DNA from: Bacteroidia bacterium
Lineage (GTDB): Bacteria > Bacteroidota > Bacteroidia > JADZBD01
Reading direction: 5' to 3'
DNA: 64,000 bases
NCBI GenBank assembly: GCA_020054095.1
Contig: JAGVMA010000050.1
Coordinates: forward strand, 18,475 to 82,474
Shown here: positions 52,589 through 60,896 of the stretch, in pieces
Layout: every line of letters starts with the position of its first letter
How positions within the stretch are numbered: position 1 is the first letter of the stretch
Position numbers and translations under genes: made by a program
Notes under the pieces: generated by a model
What the model was told of the DNA's origin: nothing
Databases searched by the model: none
Seen by the model: the letters and a program-made list of their open reading frames with translations, nothing else

Positions 52589-55500
52589 ATGACCTTAAAG
52601 TACTTATCTTCTGCCTCACTCTTACTTTTCTCAACCTTAGCATACAGCCAATTAACTCCAAGTGACTACTTTTCGGCAAATAACCCACATTACTGGAAAA
52701 ACCGTAAACCACACGCTGCTTACTGGCAGCAAGATGTGAGCTACAAAATCAGGGCGAAACTGGATGAAAAAACCGATGTGATTTCAGCTACCGAAGAGCT
52801 CACGTATTACAACAATTCGCCCGATGAGCTAACGGTGGTTTACTTTCACCTTTATCAAAATGCATTCACTCCCGGTTCGTATTACGAAGACCTGAACCAT
52901 GCCAATAAAATTTTCCCAAAATTCGGAAAAAACGAAAAGCAGGGCTTAGGCACTATGATTACAAAGATGCAAACCGATGGACAAGATTTAAAAACCGAAC
53001 TCGACAATACAATATTAAAAGTGTATCTAAGCAAGCCATTAAAATCTGGCGAGTCGGTAAAATTTTACATTGAGTTTAAATCCGGCTTTCAGCTTAACAC
53101 CAATATGCGTAAGCGGATGAAAGCATTTTACAGCTACGGCAAATTAAAACATTACGATGGTGTGCATTGGTACCCGCGCATTTCGGTTTACGATGCCAAG
53201 CAAGGATGGGATACTGACCAACATTTGGAAAAAGAATTTTATGGTGATTTCGGCACATTTGATGTGGAGCTTAATTTGCCAAATGATATGATTTTAGAAG
53301 CCACCGGAACTTTGCTTAACAAAGGCGATGTGTTGCCCGATGATTTGCGTCAAAAATTAGACATCAAAAATTTTGCTAATAAACCTATTGGCTCTGCGCC
53401 TTCTACTATTATACCTTATGATAGCACACAGCGCAAAACATGGAAATACTATGCGCAAAATGTACACGACTTTGCTTGGACCTGCGACCCAACTTATCGC
53501 TTAGGCGAAGTAATCTGGAATGGCATTTCAATTGTTTCGATTGCACAAGAGATGAATGCAGGCGGCTGGCAAGATGCAGCACCATTTACGGCAAAAGTTA
53601 TTCAGGTTTTTTCTGAAGATTTTGGAATGTATGCTTATCCCAAAATGGTGGTGGCCGATGCGCGCGATGGAATGGAATACCCAATGCTTACATTGGATGG
53701 CGGACATTCGCCCGATTATTTTGATTTGCTTGCACATGAAGTTGGACACAATTGGTTTTTTGGGATGGTGGGCAGTAACGAAACCTACAGAGCTATGCTT
53801 GATGAAGGTTTCACACAATTTTTAACCAACTGGGCTTACGAAAAAATTATTGGCAACCAGCGAGTAGTTGGTGTTCCAAAATCTAAATATTTGCAAAATT
53901 TTATTGAACCCGATTATGTTCGTAACACCGAAGTATATAACGGCTATATTTTTGATGCCATACAAGGCGATGAAACCACACTTAATACACACTCCGCCTA
54001 TTTTAACAGCGCTATGCGGCATGGTGGCGGCTACCGACAGGTGTATATGAAAACGGCTACCATGTTATATAATTTGCAATATGTGCTGGGCGATGATTTA
54101 TTTTTAAAAGCTATGCAACATTATTTTAACAAATGGAAAATGTGTCATCCGCAAGTTGAAGATTTCAGGCAAGCAATTATTGAATACACAAAGACTAACT
54201 TAAACTGGTTTTTCGACCAGTGGATTGAAACCTCTAAAACCATTGACTACAGCGTGAAATGTATAAAAAAGGGGAAAGAAAAAAATCAATACATAATTAC
54301 ATTTGAACGTACCGGGCGGATGCAAATGCCAATTGATTTTAGTGTGATGGGGAAAAACGATTCTGTCTATAATTTTCATATCCCGAATAATGATTTTATA
54401 AAACAAACCAATGCAAAAGTTTTACCTAAGTGGTTTGGCTGGGACAAACTAAACCCCGAATACGAAGCCACTATTACCATTCCGGGCGGAATTGAAGATG
54501 TGGTAATTGACCCATCGGGCCGCATGGCAGATGTAAACATGCTGAACAATCGAAAAAAATTTCCGCTAATTTATAGTTTCGATTCAAAAGTATATAACCC
54601 GCCAAGCTGGAAACATTATCGCCTTTACTCGCGCCCCGATTTATGGTACAATGGGTATGATGGACTTAAAGCCGGATTTCACGTTAACGGAAATTTTGCA
54701 AACTACCGCCATATCTTTGATGCCAATGTGTGGTTTAATACTGGCATTTTACAAAATCTGCAAACTAGTATTGATGATAGTATTTCGCACATCAATGATT
54801 TTGATAATGTATCGTACAGGTTTAATTACAAAACTGCTACTGATAAGTGGAGTAAAAATTCGGCAATATGGCTAAACGCCAAATCGCTTGATGGATTGCA
54901 AGCATACATGGTAGGTTGGGAAAAGAAAATGCTGAAAGGCAATAATCGCTTTTATGCTTTTTATAAATCAATGATACGGAAAGGCAGTACCGATTTACTT
55001 TACTTGCTTAACACCGAAATGTGGCAAACCAATAAGCTAAACAATACTGTAACCGTAGGATTACAGCATATATATAATTACAAATATGGCACGGGCGATA
55101 TTAATTTAAGTTTGCGATCATCCACTTTAGAAAGCGATTTTGCTTATGCATACATAAACTTAACCGTGATAAATAAAAACAAACTTGGCAAAAAATTAAA
55201 TTTTAACACACGCACTGTGGTGCAATATGGCAGCGGCACAAGCTGGGCACCTGAATCGAAATTATTTTTGGCAGGAGCCAATACCGAAGAACAAATGGAT
55301 AATAAATTTACTCGCTCGCAAGGATTTTTTATGCCCGAATGGGCGAGCTATGGCGCAAACACTAATAATTTTAATGCCGGTGGCGGATTAGGATTGCGCG
55401 GTTATTCCGGTTATTTATCGCCCGAGGAAGATGAAGATGGCAATGTGTATTTTACACACACCGGCACAAGTGGTGCTGCATTAAATGCCGAGTTAGAATT

Positions 55501-55843
55501 TGACCAGCTGTTTAAATGGGGCTTGCCTAAATTTATTTACAAGAGCAAAAAGCTTTACCGCTTTGTGTCGCATGTACAACGTACATTTAAAATAAATACT
55601 TATTTATTTGTCGATGCAGGTATCATCAATTACTACAACAGCAAGAGTGAAATGAAATTTGGATTCCCGCGCATAGATGCCGGAGTGGGTACTGCTCTTA
55701 CGATTAAAAGATGGGGCGTGTTGCAAATGGTTGACCCACTAACTATCCGTTTTGATATGCCACTGTTTTTAAACCGAATACCTGCTGTGGACGATAGTCA
55801 TTTTAAATTTCGATGGGTTATTGGTATTAGCAGAGCGTTTTAG
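52589..55843 (+). CDS. M1-family zinc metallopeptidase with large C-terminal extension
   Basis: A 1084-residue secreted protein: signal peptide (MTLKYLSSASLLLFSTLAYS, then Q), an N-terminal beta domain (YKIRAKLDEKTDVISATEEL), and the catalytic domain with HEVGH at 383-387 and Glu406, an exact HEXXH-x18-E zinc site. GMEYP near 363-367 replaces the GAMEN exopeptidase motif. After about 640 residues a further 440 residues form alternating aromatic-rich strands (FAYAYINLTVINKNKLG, YGSGTSWAPESKLFLAG) and the protein ends FRWVIGISRAF, as outer-membrane barrels do. The enzyme may be anchored in the outer membrane (inference). Aminopeptidase activity is likely but the GAMEN change leaves it open. Confidence 0.88.
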   Translation: MTLKYLSSASLLLFSTLAYSQLTPSDYFSANNPHYWKNRKPHAAYWQQDVSYKIRAKLDEKTDVISATEELTYYNNSPDELTVVYFHLYQNAFTPGSYYEDLNHANKIFPKFGKNEKQGLGTMITKMQTDGQDLKTELDNTILKVYLSKPLKSGESVKFYIEFKSGFQLNTNMRKRMKAFYSYGKLKHYDGVHWYPRISVYDAKQGWDTDQHLEKEFYGDFGTFDVELNLPNDMILEATGTLLNKGDVLPDDLRQKLDIKNFANKPIGSAPSTIIPYDSTQRKTWKYYAQNVHDFAWTCDPTYRLGEVIWNGISIVSIAQEMNAGGWQDAAPFTAKVIQVFSEDFGMYAYPKMVVADARDGMEYPMLTLDGGHSPDYFDLLAHEVGHNWFFGMVGSNETYRAMLDEGFTQFLTNWAYEKIIGNQRVVGVPKSKYLQNFIEPDYVRNTEVYNGYIFDAIQGDETTLNTHSAYFNSAMRHGGGYRQVYMKTATMLYNLQYVLGDDLFLKAMQHYFNKWKMCHPQVEDFRQAIIEYTKTNLNWFFDQWIETSKTIDYSVKCIKKGKEKNQYIITFERTGRMQMPIDFSVMGKNDSVYNFHIPNNDFIKQTNAKVLPKWFGWDKLNPEYEATITIPGGIEDVVIDPSGRMADVNMLNNRKKFPLIYSFDSKVYNPPSWKHYRLYSRPDLWYNGYDGLKAGFHVNGNFANYRHIFDANVWFNTGILQNLQTSIDDSISHINDFDNVSYRFNYKTATDKWSKNSAIWLNAKSLDGLQAYMVGWEKKMLKGNNRFYAFYKSMIRKGSTDLLYLLNTEMWQTNKLNNTVTVGLQHIYNYKYGTGDINLSLRSSTLESDFAYAYINLTVINKNKLGKKLNFNTRTVVQYGSGTSWAPESKLFLAGANTEEQMDNKFTRSQGFFMPEWASYGANTNNFNAGGGLGLRGYSGYLSPEEDEDGNVYFTHTGTSGAALNAELEFDQLFKWGLPKFIYKSKKLYRFVSHVQRTFKINTYLFVDAGIINYYNSKSEMKFGFPRIDAGVGTALTIKRWGVLQMVDPLTIRFDMPLFLNRIPAVDDSHFKFRWVIGISRAF

Positions 55844-55860
55844 ATGTGAGATGCCAGACT

Positions 55861-55900
55861 TGAGATATGAGATATGAGATGCGGAACAAGGAACAAGGAA
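55861..55900. repeat. short tandem repeats (TGAGATA and GGAACAA units)
   Basis: TGAGATA repeats two and a half times at 55861-55881, directly followed by GGAACAA units at 55883-55900. They form the first part of a non-coding repeat island that fills the whole gap between the M1 peptidase and the TPR gene. Confidence 0.7.
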
Positions 55901-55903
55901 ATT

Positions 55904-55931
55904 TGAAGTCTTCGACTCCGCTCAGACTTCA
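55904..55931. repeat. inverted-repeat element with CTTCGACTCCGCTCAG core
   Basis: TGAAGTCT (55904-55911) and AGACTTCA (55924-55931) form a perfect 8-bp stem around a 12-base loop. The core CTTCGACTCCGCTCAG is a variant of the CTTCGACAAGCTCAG element found at four other sites in the window. No T run follows, so it is not an obvious terminator. Confidence 0.65.
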
Positions 55932-55952
55932 TTAATATAAAAATAGTCGTAA

Positions 55953-55977
55953 CACCCTTCGACAAGCTCAGGGTGAC
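55953..55977. repeat. dispersed repeat, CCTTCGACAAGCTCAGGGTG
   Basis: CACCCT (55953-55958) pairs with AGGGTG (55970-55975) around an 11-base loop. This is the same element, in reverse orientation, as the loop of the terminator at 12741-12782, and near-copies lie at 57237 and 57312. Confidence 0.7.
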
Positions 55978-56018
55978 ATAAATAGGAATTAACTAAAAAC
56001 AAACAACAAGCAACAAGC

Positions 56019-56034
56019 TCCCGATGCTTCGGGA
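56019..56034. repeat. small palindrome TCCCGA-TGCT-TCGGGA
   Basis: A perfect 6-bp GC-rich stem with a 4-base loop, embedded in AACAAG repeats. It differs in sequence from the CTTCGAC family, so it is a second repeat type in the same island. Confidence 0.6.
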
Positions 56035-56051
56035 CAGTAACAAGTGGAACA

Positions 56052-56066
56052 CCACGCAAGGCGTGG
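56052..56066. repeat. small palindrome CCACGC-AAG-GCGTGG
   Basis: A perfect 6-bp stem with a 3-base loop, 17 bases after the previous palindrome and again flanked by AACAAG-type repeats. It is a third hairpin type in the island. Confidence 0.6.
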
Positions 56067-56071
56067 CAACC

Positions 56072-56115
56072 AACAACAAGTAACAAGTAACAAGCAATCA
56101 ATAACCCATAACCCA
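56072..56115. repeat. AACAAGT tandem units and AATAACCC repeats
   Basis: The unit AACAAGT or AACAAGC occurs four times, then ATAACCC/ATAACCC, ending 8 bases before the TPR gene start. Units of the same type occur at 56002-56017. The regular 7-base period makes it a microsatellite-like tract; the promoter of the TPR gene must lie in or before it. Confidence 0.65.
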
Positions 56116-56122
56116 AAAACCC

Positions 56123-56884
56123 ATGTTAAAAAACAAAATCCTACAACTAACATTTTTGCTCCTAACGCCAATAATGCTAATGGCGCAAACAAATGATGAG
56201 CTATACAAGCAAGGACTTGTGTACAAAGCCCAATATAAAAACACTGAAGGGCTTGGTGTGTTTCAAAAACTGCTGAAAGCAGACTCAGCAAATGTGAACT
56301 ATGTGTATAACGCAAGTTATTTTTACAGCAAGTGTGGTGCTAAACTAACCGTGGAGGCAGATAAAATGAAATATTACCGCACGGCAGAATACTTGGCAAA
56401 AAAAGCAATTAAGCTGGATGGTAACAATGCCGAAACACATTATGTGTATGCACTTGCATTGGGCAGGATAAACGAAAACGCAAGCTCGAGTGTGAAAATT
56501 GCGAATGCGAAACTGATAAAAGCCGAAATAGATAAGTGTTTATCATTAAACCCAAAACATGCTGGTGCTTATCACGTACTTGGCCGTTGGCACCGCACCA
56601 TTGCCGGGTTTAGCGGTATAGAAAAAACAATGATAAATACATTTTATGGCGGTGTGCCAAAAGGTGGTTCTTACGATGATGCAGTAAAAGCATTCCAGAA
56701 TGCAATTACTTACGAGCCAAAATATATTTTGCACCAATATGAACTTGCCGTTACCTATAACGACATGGGCAAAAAAGAATATGCCAAGCAATGGCTGCAA
56801 AATGCCATTAAGCTAAGTGCCGATGATGACGATGCAAAAGATGCTAAAAAGAAGTGCGAAGAACTTTTGAAAAAGTTGAAGTAG
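56123..56884 (+). CDS. exported tetratricopeptide-repeat protein
   Basis: A 253-residue protein with a signal peptide (MLKNKILQLTFLLLTPIMLMA, cleaved before QTNDE) and TPR-like helical repeats: DELYKQGLVYKAQYKNTEGL, KYYRTAEYLAKKAIKLDGN, LNPKHAGAYHVLGRWHR, AVKAFQNAITYEPKY and AKQWLQNAIKLSADDDDA. Probably periplasmic; partner unknown. It lies between two repeat islands and is not in an operon with a recognisable partner. Confidence 0.85.
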   Translation: MLKNKILQLTFLLLTPIMLMAQTNDELYKQGLVYKAQYKNTEGLGVFQKLLKADSANVNYVYNASYFYSKCGAKLTVEADKMKYYRTAEYLAKKAIKLDGNNAETHYVYALALGRINENASSSVKIANAKLIKAEIDKCLSLNPKHAGAYHVLGRWHRTIAGFSGIEKTMINTFYGGVPKGGSYDDAVKAFQNAITYEPKYILHQYELAVTYNDMGKKEYAKQWLQNAIKLSADDDDAKDAKKKCEELLKKLK

Positions 56885-56912
56885 CAGTACGTTACATGAA
56901 AGCATAGTTAGT

Positions 56913-57182
56913 ATGACAAAAAAGGAAGCCGCATTAATGATAGCTGATGAGATTGTGATGAACAAAATTTACTTTATTAGAGGACATAAAATAATGACAG
57001 ATAGTGATTTGTCAGAACTCTATCAAGTGGAAACCCGGATATTAAATCAGGCAGTAAACCGAAACAAATTTAGATTCCCATCTGATTTTATGTTTCAATT
57101 GAATGAGCAAGAATGGCAAAACTTGAAATCACAAATTGTGATATCAAGATGGGATGGCAAATGGCAGGCAAGCTCGCAATGA
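56913..57182 (+). CDS. ORF6N-domain protein, truncated
   Basis: An 89-residue protein whose residues 14-75 match the ORF6N DNA-binding domain (IYFIRGHKIMTDSDLSELYQ, NRNKFRFPSDFMFQL, EWQNLKSQIVISRWDG). Complete ORF6N proteins run on with a conserved FTEQG-containing segment and about 100 further residues. Here the frame turns into GKWQASSQ and stops inside a CAAGCTCGCAATGACGG sequence that looks like a dispersed repeat. It is probably the broken remnant of an ORF6N gene, of the type often carried by mobile or accessory DNA. Confidence 0.65.
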   Translation: MTKKEAALMIADEIVMNKIYFIRGHKIMTDSDLSELYQVETRILNQAVNRNKFRFPSDFMFQLNEQEWQNLKSQIVISRWDGKWQASSQ

Positions 57183-57188
57183 CGGATT
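57167..57188. repeat. repeat-like sequence at the truncated end of ORF6N
   Basis: GCAAGCTCGCAATGACGG is GC-rich compared with its surroundings and resembles the GTCATTGCGAGCTTGC-type intergenic repeats seen in many genomes. It coincides with the point where similarity to ORF6N ends. Only one copy is in the window. Confidence 0.4.
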
Positions 57189-57227
57189 GAAAATTTGTGC
57201 AAACAAAAAGCAAACATCCTTGCCCCG

Positions 57228-57267
57228 CCCTCTCCACTTCGACAGGCTCAGTGCAGGCAGGAGAGGG
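57228..57267. repeat. inverted-repeat element with CTTCGACAGGCTCAG core
   Basis: CCCTCTCC (57228-57235) and GGAGAGGG (57260-57267) form a perfect 8-bp GC-rich stem around a loop containing CTTCGACAGGCTCAG. It belongs to the same family as the elements at 12741, 55904, 55953 and 57312 but with different stem sequences. No T run follows. Confidence 0.65.
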
Positions 57268-57311
57268 AGATTAAGCGAACAAAAAGGCAAAAGCTAAACT
57301 ACATAGCCCCT

Positions 57312-57334
57312 CCTTCGGCAGGCTCAGTGTGACA
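57312..57334. repeat. dispersed repeat, CCTTCGGCAGGCTCAGTGTG
   Basis: CCTTCGGCAGGCTCAGTGTG followed by ACA is a degenerate copy of the element at 55957, in the same orientation. It lies 45 bases downstream of the stop codon side of the T9SS type-B gene (which is on the minus strand), in the shared 3' region. Confidence 0.6.
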
Positions 57335-57378
57335 GCGATTACAATAATGCACTACACTTGCGCTTCTGAAAAAACCCA

Positions 57379-60096
57379 CTACTTCTTAGTCATCAGTTGT
57401 ACGTAACCTTTATAGGTTTTAAGTTCGCCATTGTATTTTTCGGCATGTGCTACAAAAAAGTAAGTTCCATCTGAGCAGCGTTTGCCTTTGTGTGTGCCAT
57501 CCCAAAATTGGGTAACGCTATCAAATGTATGTAGCAACTCGCCCCAGCGGTTATAAATATCTACTTTAATGTTGTTGTATCCTTTGTTGTAAATAAAGAA
57601 ATTATCATTGGTGCCATCGGCATTGGGCGAAAACACATTGGGGATGTAAATAGAATCTACGGGGCACTCGTCAATAATTGCAAGTGCAGAATCGGCACAG
57701 CCATTGTTATCTATCACATATACCATGTAAGCTCCGGGGCCTATTGCGGTGGCAGTATCGTTAGCTTGTGGCGGAACGGTGTTCCACACATAAGTGTATC
57801 CGGGGTTGCCGCCTGTTACGTTTACAAAAGTGCTTCCGTTATTTTGTTCGAGCTGGCAAGGTGCTACGCCTGTATTTAAAACCAAATCGGGTGGTTGGTT
57901 AAGTGTAAAGAAAACAGTATCGGTACATCCGGTAGCATCTGTAACTATTACAGAATAGTTGCCTGCTGCAAGGCCTGTTACGTTTTGCGTGGTGGCGCTG
58001 TTGCTCCACTGATAAGTGAAAGGCGCTGTTCCGCTTGATGTGGTAATGTTTGCCGAACCGGTGGTTCCGCCAAAGCATTGCAAATTAACGGTGGTGGCTG
58101 CTGCTACCACAGGGCCGCCATTTGAAGGGCCAATGGTAACTACTAATGTATCGCCACCGGTGGTGTTACACTGGCCGCCTGTGGCAGTAACTACCACCGT
58201 GTAAGTTCCCATCGAAAGGCCTGTGGCTGTTTGAGTGGTTTGTCCGTTGCTCCACGAATAAGTTAAGTTGCCTCCACATTGTGCGAAGTTTACGGTGGCC
58301 GAGCCCAAGTTATTACAACCTACTCCTGTTACACTCACGCTGCCGCTTGCTCCTGTAGATGATACAGGGCCACATGCCGACATATTAATGGTTGCCACAA
58401 AGCCCACACCGCAGGCAATAATTTCTCCGTTCAATCCTATTTGCACATCGTAAACATTTCCGGTGGTGTTAGCAGTTTGCAACACATTTAAGTTGTTATC
58501 AAATTTTATTACGGATGATGATGTGCCTACATAAATGTTTCCGCAACTATCAACTGCAATGCCTGAATTATTTTCGAGTGTGCCGCCCGTAAGATTTACG
58601 GTGCTCACAATTGCGCCTGTAGATTTGCAACGCTTATCGAGCGTGTTGCCCACAGTAGTGTAAGCAAAGCAATGGTCGGCACAAATTCCGTTAGAACCTT
58701 GCACGCTTCCGTTGGCATAGTTAGGAGTGGTTTCGTCAATAGCATAACCATTGTTCGTCTGAAAATCGGCAACGAGGTTAGCACGCACTTTAAAAAACTG
58801 GCTTGGCGGACTTCCTTGTAAAATCAATCCGGTAGAAAGGCCATAAATATCGCCAAACGGATCGGTGCAGATGGAGTGCAACTCATTCAGGTAAACAAAA
58901 CTTGTAACAATAGCTCCGGTTGTTAAATCTATTCGGCCAATCATACCTTGTGTGTTGTTCCCGGGCATATCGTGTCCGGCAACATAGAGTGTATCTTTTG
59001 CGGTGTTAAATGCCATGGTCCAAGTTTCGGGAAGACCGCCAGTGTTGCTCCATAGTAGAGTTCCGGCAGGGCTAAGTTTTGCGCGGTTGCCCGAAGAAAA
59101 TCCTTCGCATATATAGGCGTTGCCAGCAAAATCTAATTTTAAATCACCGATGTAAGAAAAATAATTTGGATTGTAGGTCCACAATGGCGCGCCTGTGTTG
59201 TCAAATTTTTGGACCATAAATGTATTTGAACCTCCAAAAACATAAACATTGCCTTGCGCATCTTGGTCGCAGTTGTAAGCAGTGGTGTTGTTCATGGCGG
59301 TGGGCACAGCAGTCCAGGGGTCAATAACGATAGTTTGGTTGCTGTTATAATTTCCTAAATTAAAACTCACCGTATTGCCCGATAACTTAAACGAACAAAT
59401 GATTTTTTGAGAAGGATTGTTTTGGTAATAGGTATTTGAAGGAGCGTGGTCAATATATTCGCCATGCTTATTTGTAAAATGGATATCGCCATTTTGAAGC
59501 CAAATATTTTTTTGTGATGAGTAGCGCATTTTAATTTGGCTTGCATCGGCACCGGGATGCAAAATAATATTGTACTTAATGCCCGTTACCGGATGGAAAG
59601 TATATTCCACATCAATATTTGGATACAGGTTTTTGTACAACAATTTTTGATACGCTTTTGCAAAATTGTAATTAGTTGCTTTGCCATCGGGCTTTTCGTC
59701 AGAGTAATTAAAGTATTCTTTAACTGAATTGGTAACCACCATTCCGCAATTAGGATTAGCACCCACCCATTCCATATTTACAAGCGATGCTTTTTTCACC
59801 ATTTCGTTTTCTTTGCCTTTCATGAAAAGTTCGCGGATAAACGATGGTGTTTCTTTTTCAAATTTATCAATACGATAGGTTAATCCGTTTGGAGTGAAAA
59901 AATATTGCACGCCTTCGTTAATTGAGCCATACATTATTTTAGAGTCAGCGCTGTTATCGCGGCCATTAAACTGCCCCAAGTTTTCGATAAAATAAGGATG
60001 CGAAAATGGTTTTACAGATTTAACAATTTGCTGTGCGTTAAGATTAAGAGCAATTAAAAAACAGGCTAAAGCATAAGAGGGATTGAGCTTTTTCAT
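57379..60096 (-). CDS. T9SS type-B (gliding-motility C-terminal domain) surface protein
   Basis: A 905-residue secreted protein. Signal peptide (MKKLNPSYALACFLIALNLN, then AQ), then an N-terminal DUF7948-like domain (FIENLGQFNGRDNSADSKIM, YFFTPNGLTYRIDKF). SBBP-like propeller strands cover about 280-590, and two or three SprB-like repeats follow (TYSWSNGQTTQTATGLSMGT, TYQWSNSATTQNVTGLAAGN type). A C-terminal CHU_C/type-B sorting domain starts IPNVFSPNADGTNDNFF and includes VDIYNRWGELLH and WDGTHKGKRCSDGTYFF. The ATG at 60096 begins the signal peptide; the frame's earlier start at 60159 would run into aroE. Likely an adhesin. Confidence 0.88.
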   Translation of the reverse strand: MKKLNPSYALACFLIALNLNAQQIVKSVKPFSHPYFIENLGQFNGRDNSADSKIMYGSINEGVQYFFTPNGLTYRIDKFEKETPSFIRELFMKGKENEMVKKASLVNMEWVGANPNCGMVVTNSVKEYFNYSDEKPDGKATNYNFAKAYQKLLYKNLYPNIDVEYTFHPVTGIKYNIILHPGADASQIKMRYSSQKNIWLQNGDIHFTNKHGEYIDHAPSNTYYQNNPSQKIICSFKLSGNTVSFNLGNYNSNQTIVIDPWTAVPTAMNNTTAYNCDQDAQGNVYVFGGSNTFMVQKFDNTGAPLWTYNPNYFSYIGDLKLDFAGNAYICEGFSSGNRAKLSPAGTLLWSNTGGLPETWTMAFNTAKDTLYVAGHDMPGNNTQGMIGRIDLTTGAIVTSFVYLNELHSICTDPFGDIYGLSTGLILQGSPPSQFFKVRANLVADFQTNNGYAIDETTPNYANGSVQGSNGICADHCFAYTTVGNTLDKRCKSTGAIVSTVNLTGGTLENNSGIAVDSCGNIYVGTSSSVIKFDNNLNVLQTANTTGNVYDVQIGLNGEIIACGVGFVATINMSACGPVSSTGASGSVSVTGVGCNNLGSATVNFAQCGGNLTYSWSNGQTTQTATGLSMGTYTVVVTATGGQCNTTGGDTLVVTIGPSNGGPVVAAATTVNLQCFGGTTGSANITTSSGTAPFTYQWSNSATTQNVTGLAAGNYSVIVTDATGCTDTVFFTLNQPPDLVLNTGVAPCQLEQNNGSTFVNVTGGNPGYTYVWNTVPPQANDTATAIGPGAYMVYVIDNNGCADSALAIIDECPVDSIYIPNVFSPNADGTNDNFFIYNKGYNNIKVDIYNRWGELLHTFDSVTQFWDGTHKGKRCSDGTYFFVAHAEKYNGELKTYKGYVQLMTKK

Positions 60097-60137
60097 TATA
60101 TGTTCGGGATTAAGATGCACTAAAGTAGCTAAATACT

Positions 60138-60896
60138 TTAGTTGCTCCAAATTTCCCAAGCGGCTTGGGCTTGGGCATAAAGCATGCTTAAGCCGTTTTC
60201 AACAGCAGCACCGTGTTCTTTTGCTTTTTTCAGAAACTGTGTTTCGGCCGGATTGTAAATTAAATCAATGCAAAGGTGCTTATCCGTGATGTATTCGTAA
60301 GGAATTTTAGGAAACTGCGCTATGTGTGGCGACATGCCAAGTGGTGTGCAGTTTACCATCAGCATAAAAGCATTTAGCGCATGCTGGTTAATTTCTTCGT
60401 AAAGCAATGTGTTTTTTTGCTCGGTTTTTTTTTCGCGCGATGCATGCCAAACTTCTATACCAATTTCACGGAGTACATATTCTACCGCCTTGGCAGCACC
60501 GCCTGTGCCAAGTATAAGCGCACGGTGCTGGTGTGGTTTTAATAATGGTTTTAGTGCTTGTCTAAATCCAATAACATCGGTGTTATAACCGGTTAAGGTA
60601 ACGGCAGAACTGCTACGGTTAATTTTTATGCAATTTACAGCTCCCACATTTTTTGCTGTATCATGCAAATTGGTTAAAAAAGGGATTACGCTTTGCTTGT
60701 GCGGAATGGTAACATTTAATCCGAAAAGTGTGTTGTATTGCTCAATTAGATTAGGAAAATCGGCAATGTCTTTCATCGGAAAAACTTCGTAACTATAATT
60801 GGCAAGCGAAAGTTTGTTAAATTTTTCGGTAAAAAACTTTTGCGAAAACGAGTGTGAAACAGGATAGCCTATTAATCCGTAAGTGCGGTTATCCAT
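60138..60896 (-). CDS. aroE: shikimate dehydrogenase
   Basis: A 252-residue NADPH-dependent enzyme reducing 3-dehydroshikimate in aromatic amino-acid synthesis. IGYPVSHSFSQ at 9-19, Lys67 in NVTIPHK, Asp107 in GYNTDVIGF and the nucleotide loop LILGTGGAAKA are present, with the C-terminal ENGLSMLYAQAQAAWEIW. Its start overlaps the DedA gene by 8 bases, so the two are translated as a pair. Confidence 0.95.
   Translation of the reverse strand: MDNRTYGLIGYPVSHSFSQKFFTEKFNKLSLANYSYEVFPMKDIADFPNLIEQYNTLFGLNVTIPHKQSVIPFLTNLHDTAKNVGAVNCIKINRSSSAVTLTGYNTDVIGFRQALKPLLKPHQHRALILGTGGAAKAVEYVLREIGIEVWHASREKKTEQKNTLLYEEINQHALNAFMLMVNCTPLGMSPHIAQFPKIPYEYITDKHLCIDLIYNPAETQFLKKAKEHGAAVENGLSMLYAQAQAAWEIWSN

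Noticed and set aside
56072..56115. Regular AACAAGT units resembling a CRISPR array
   Set aside because: The period is seven bases with no spacers, no long repeat and no cas genes nearby; it is a microsatellite-like tract.
55989..56315. Minus-strand frames across the repeat island with Cys/Leu-rich translation
   Set aside because: The residues are the translation of AACAAG-type repeats and hairpins; no start region or motif supports a protein.
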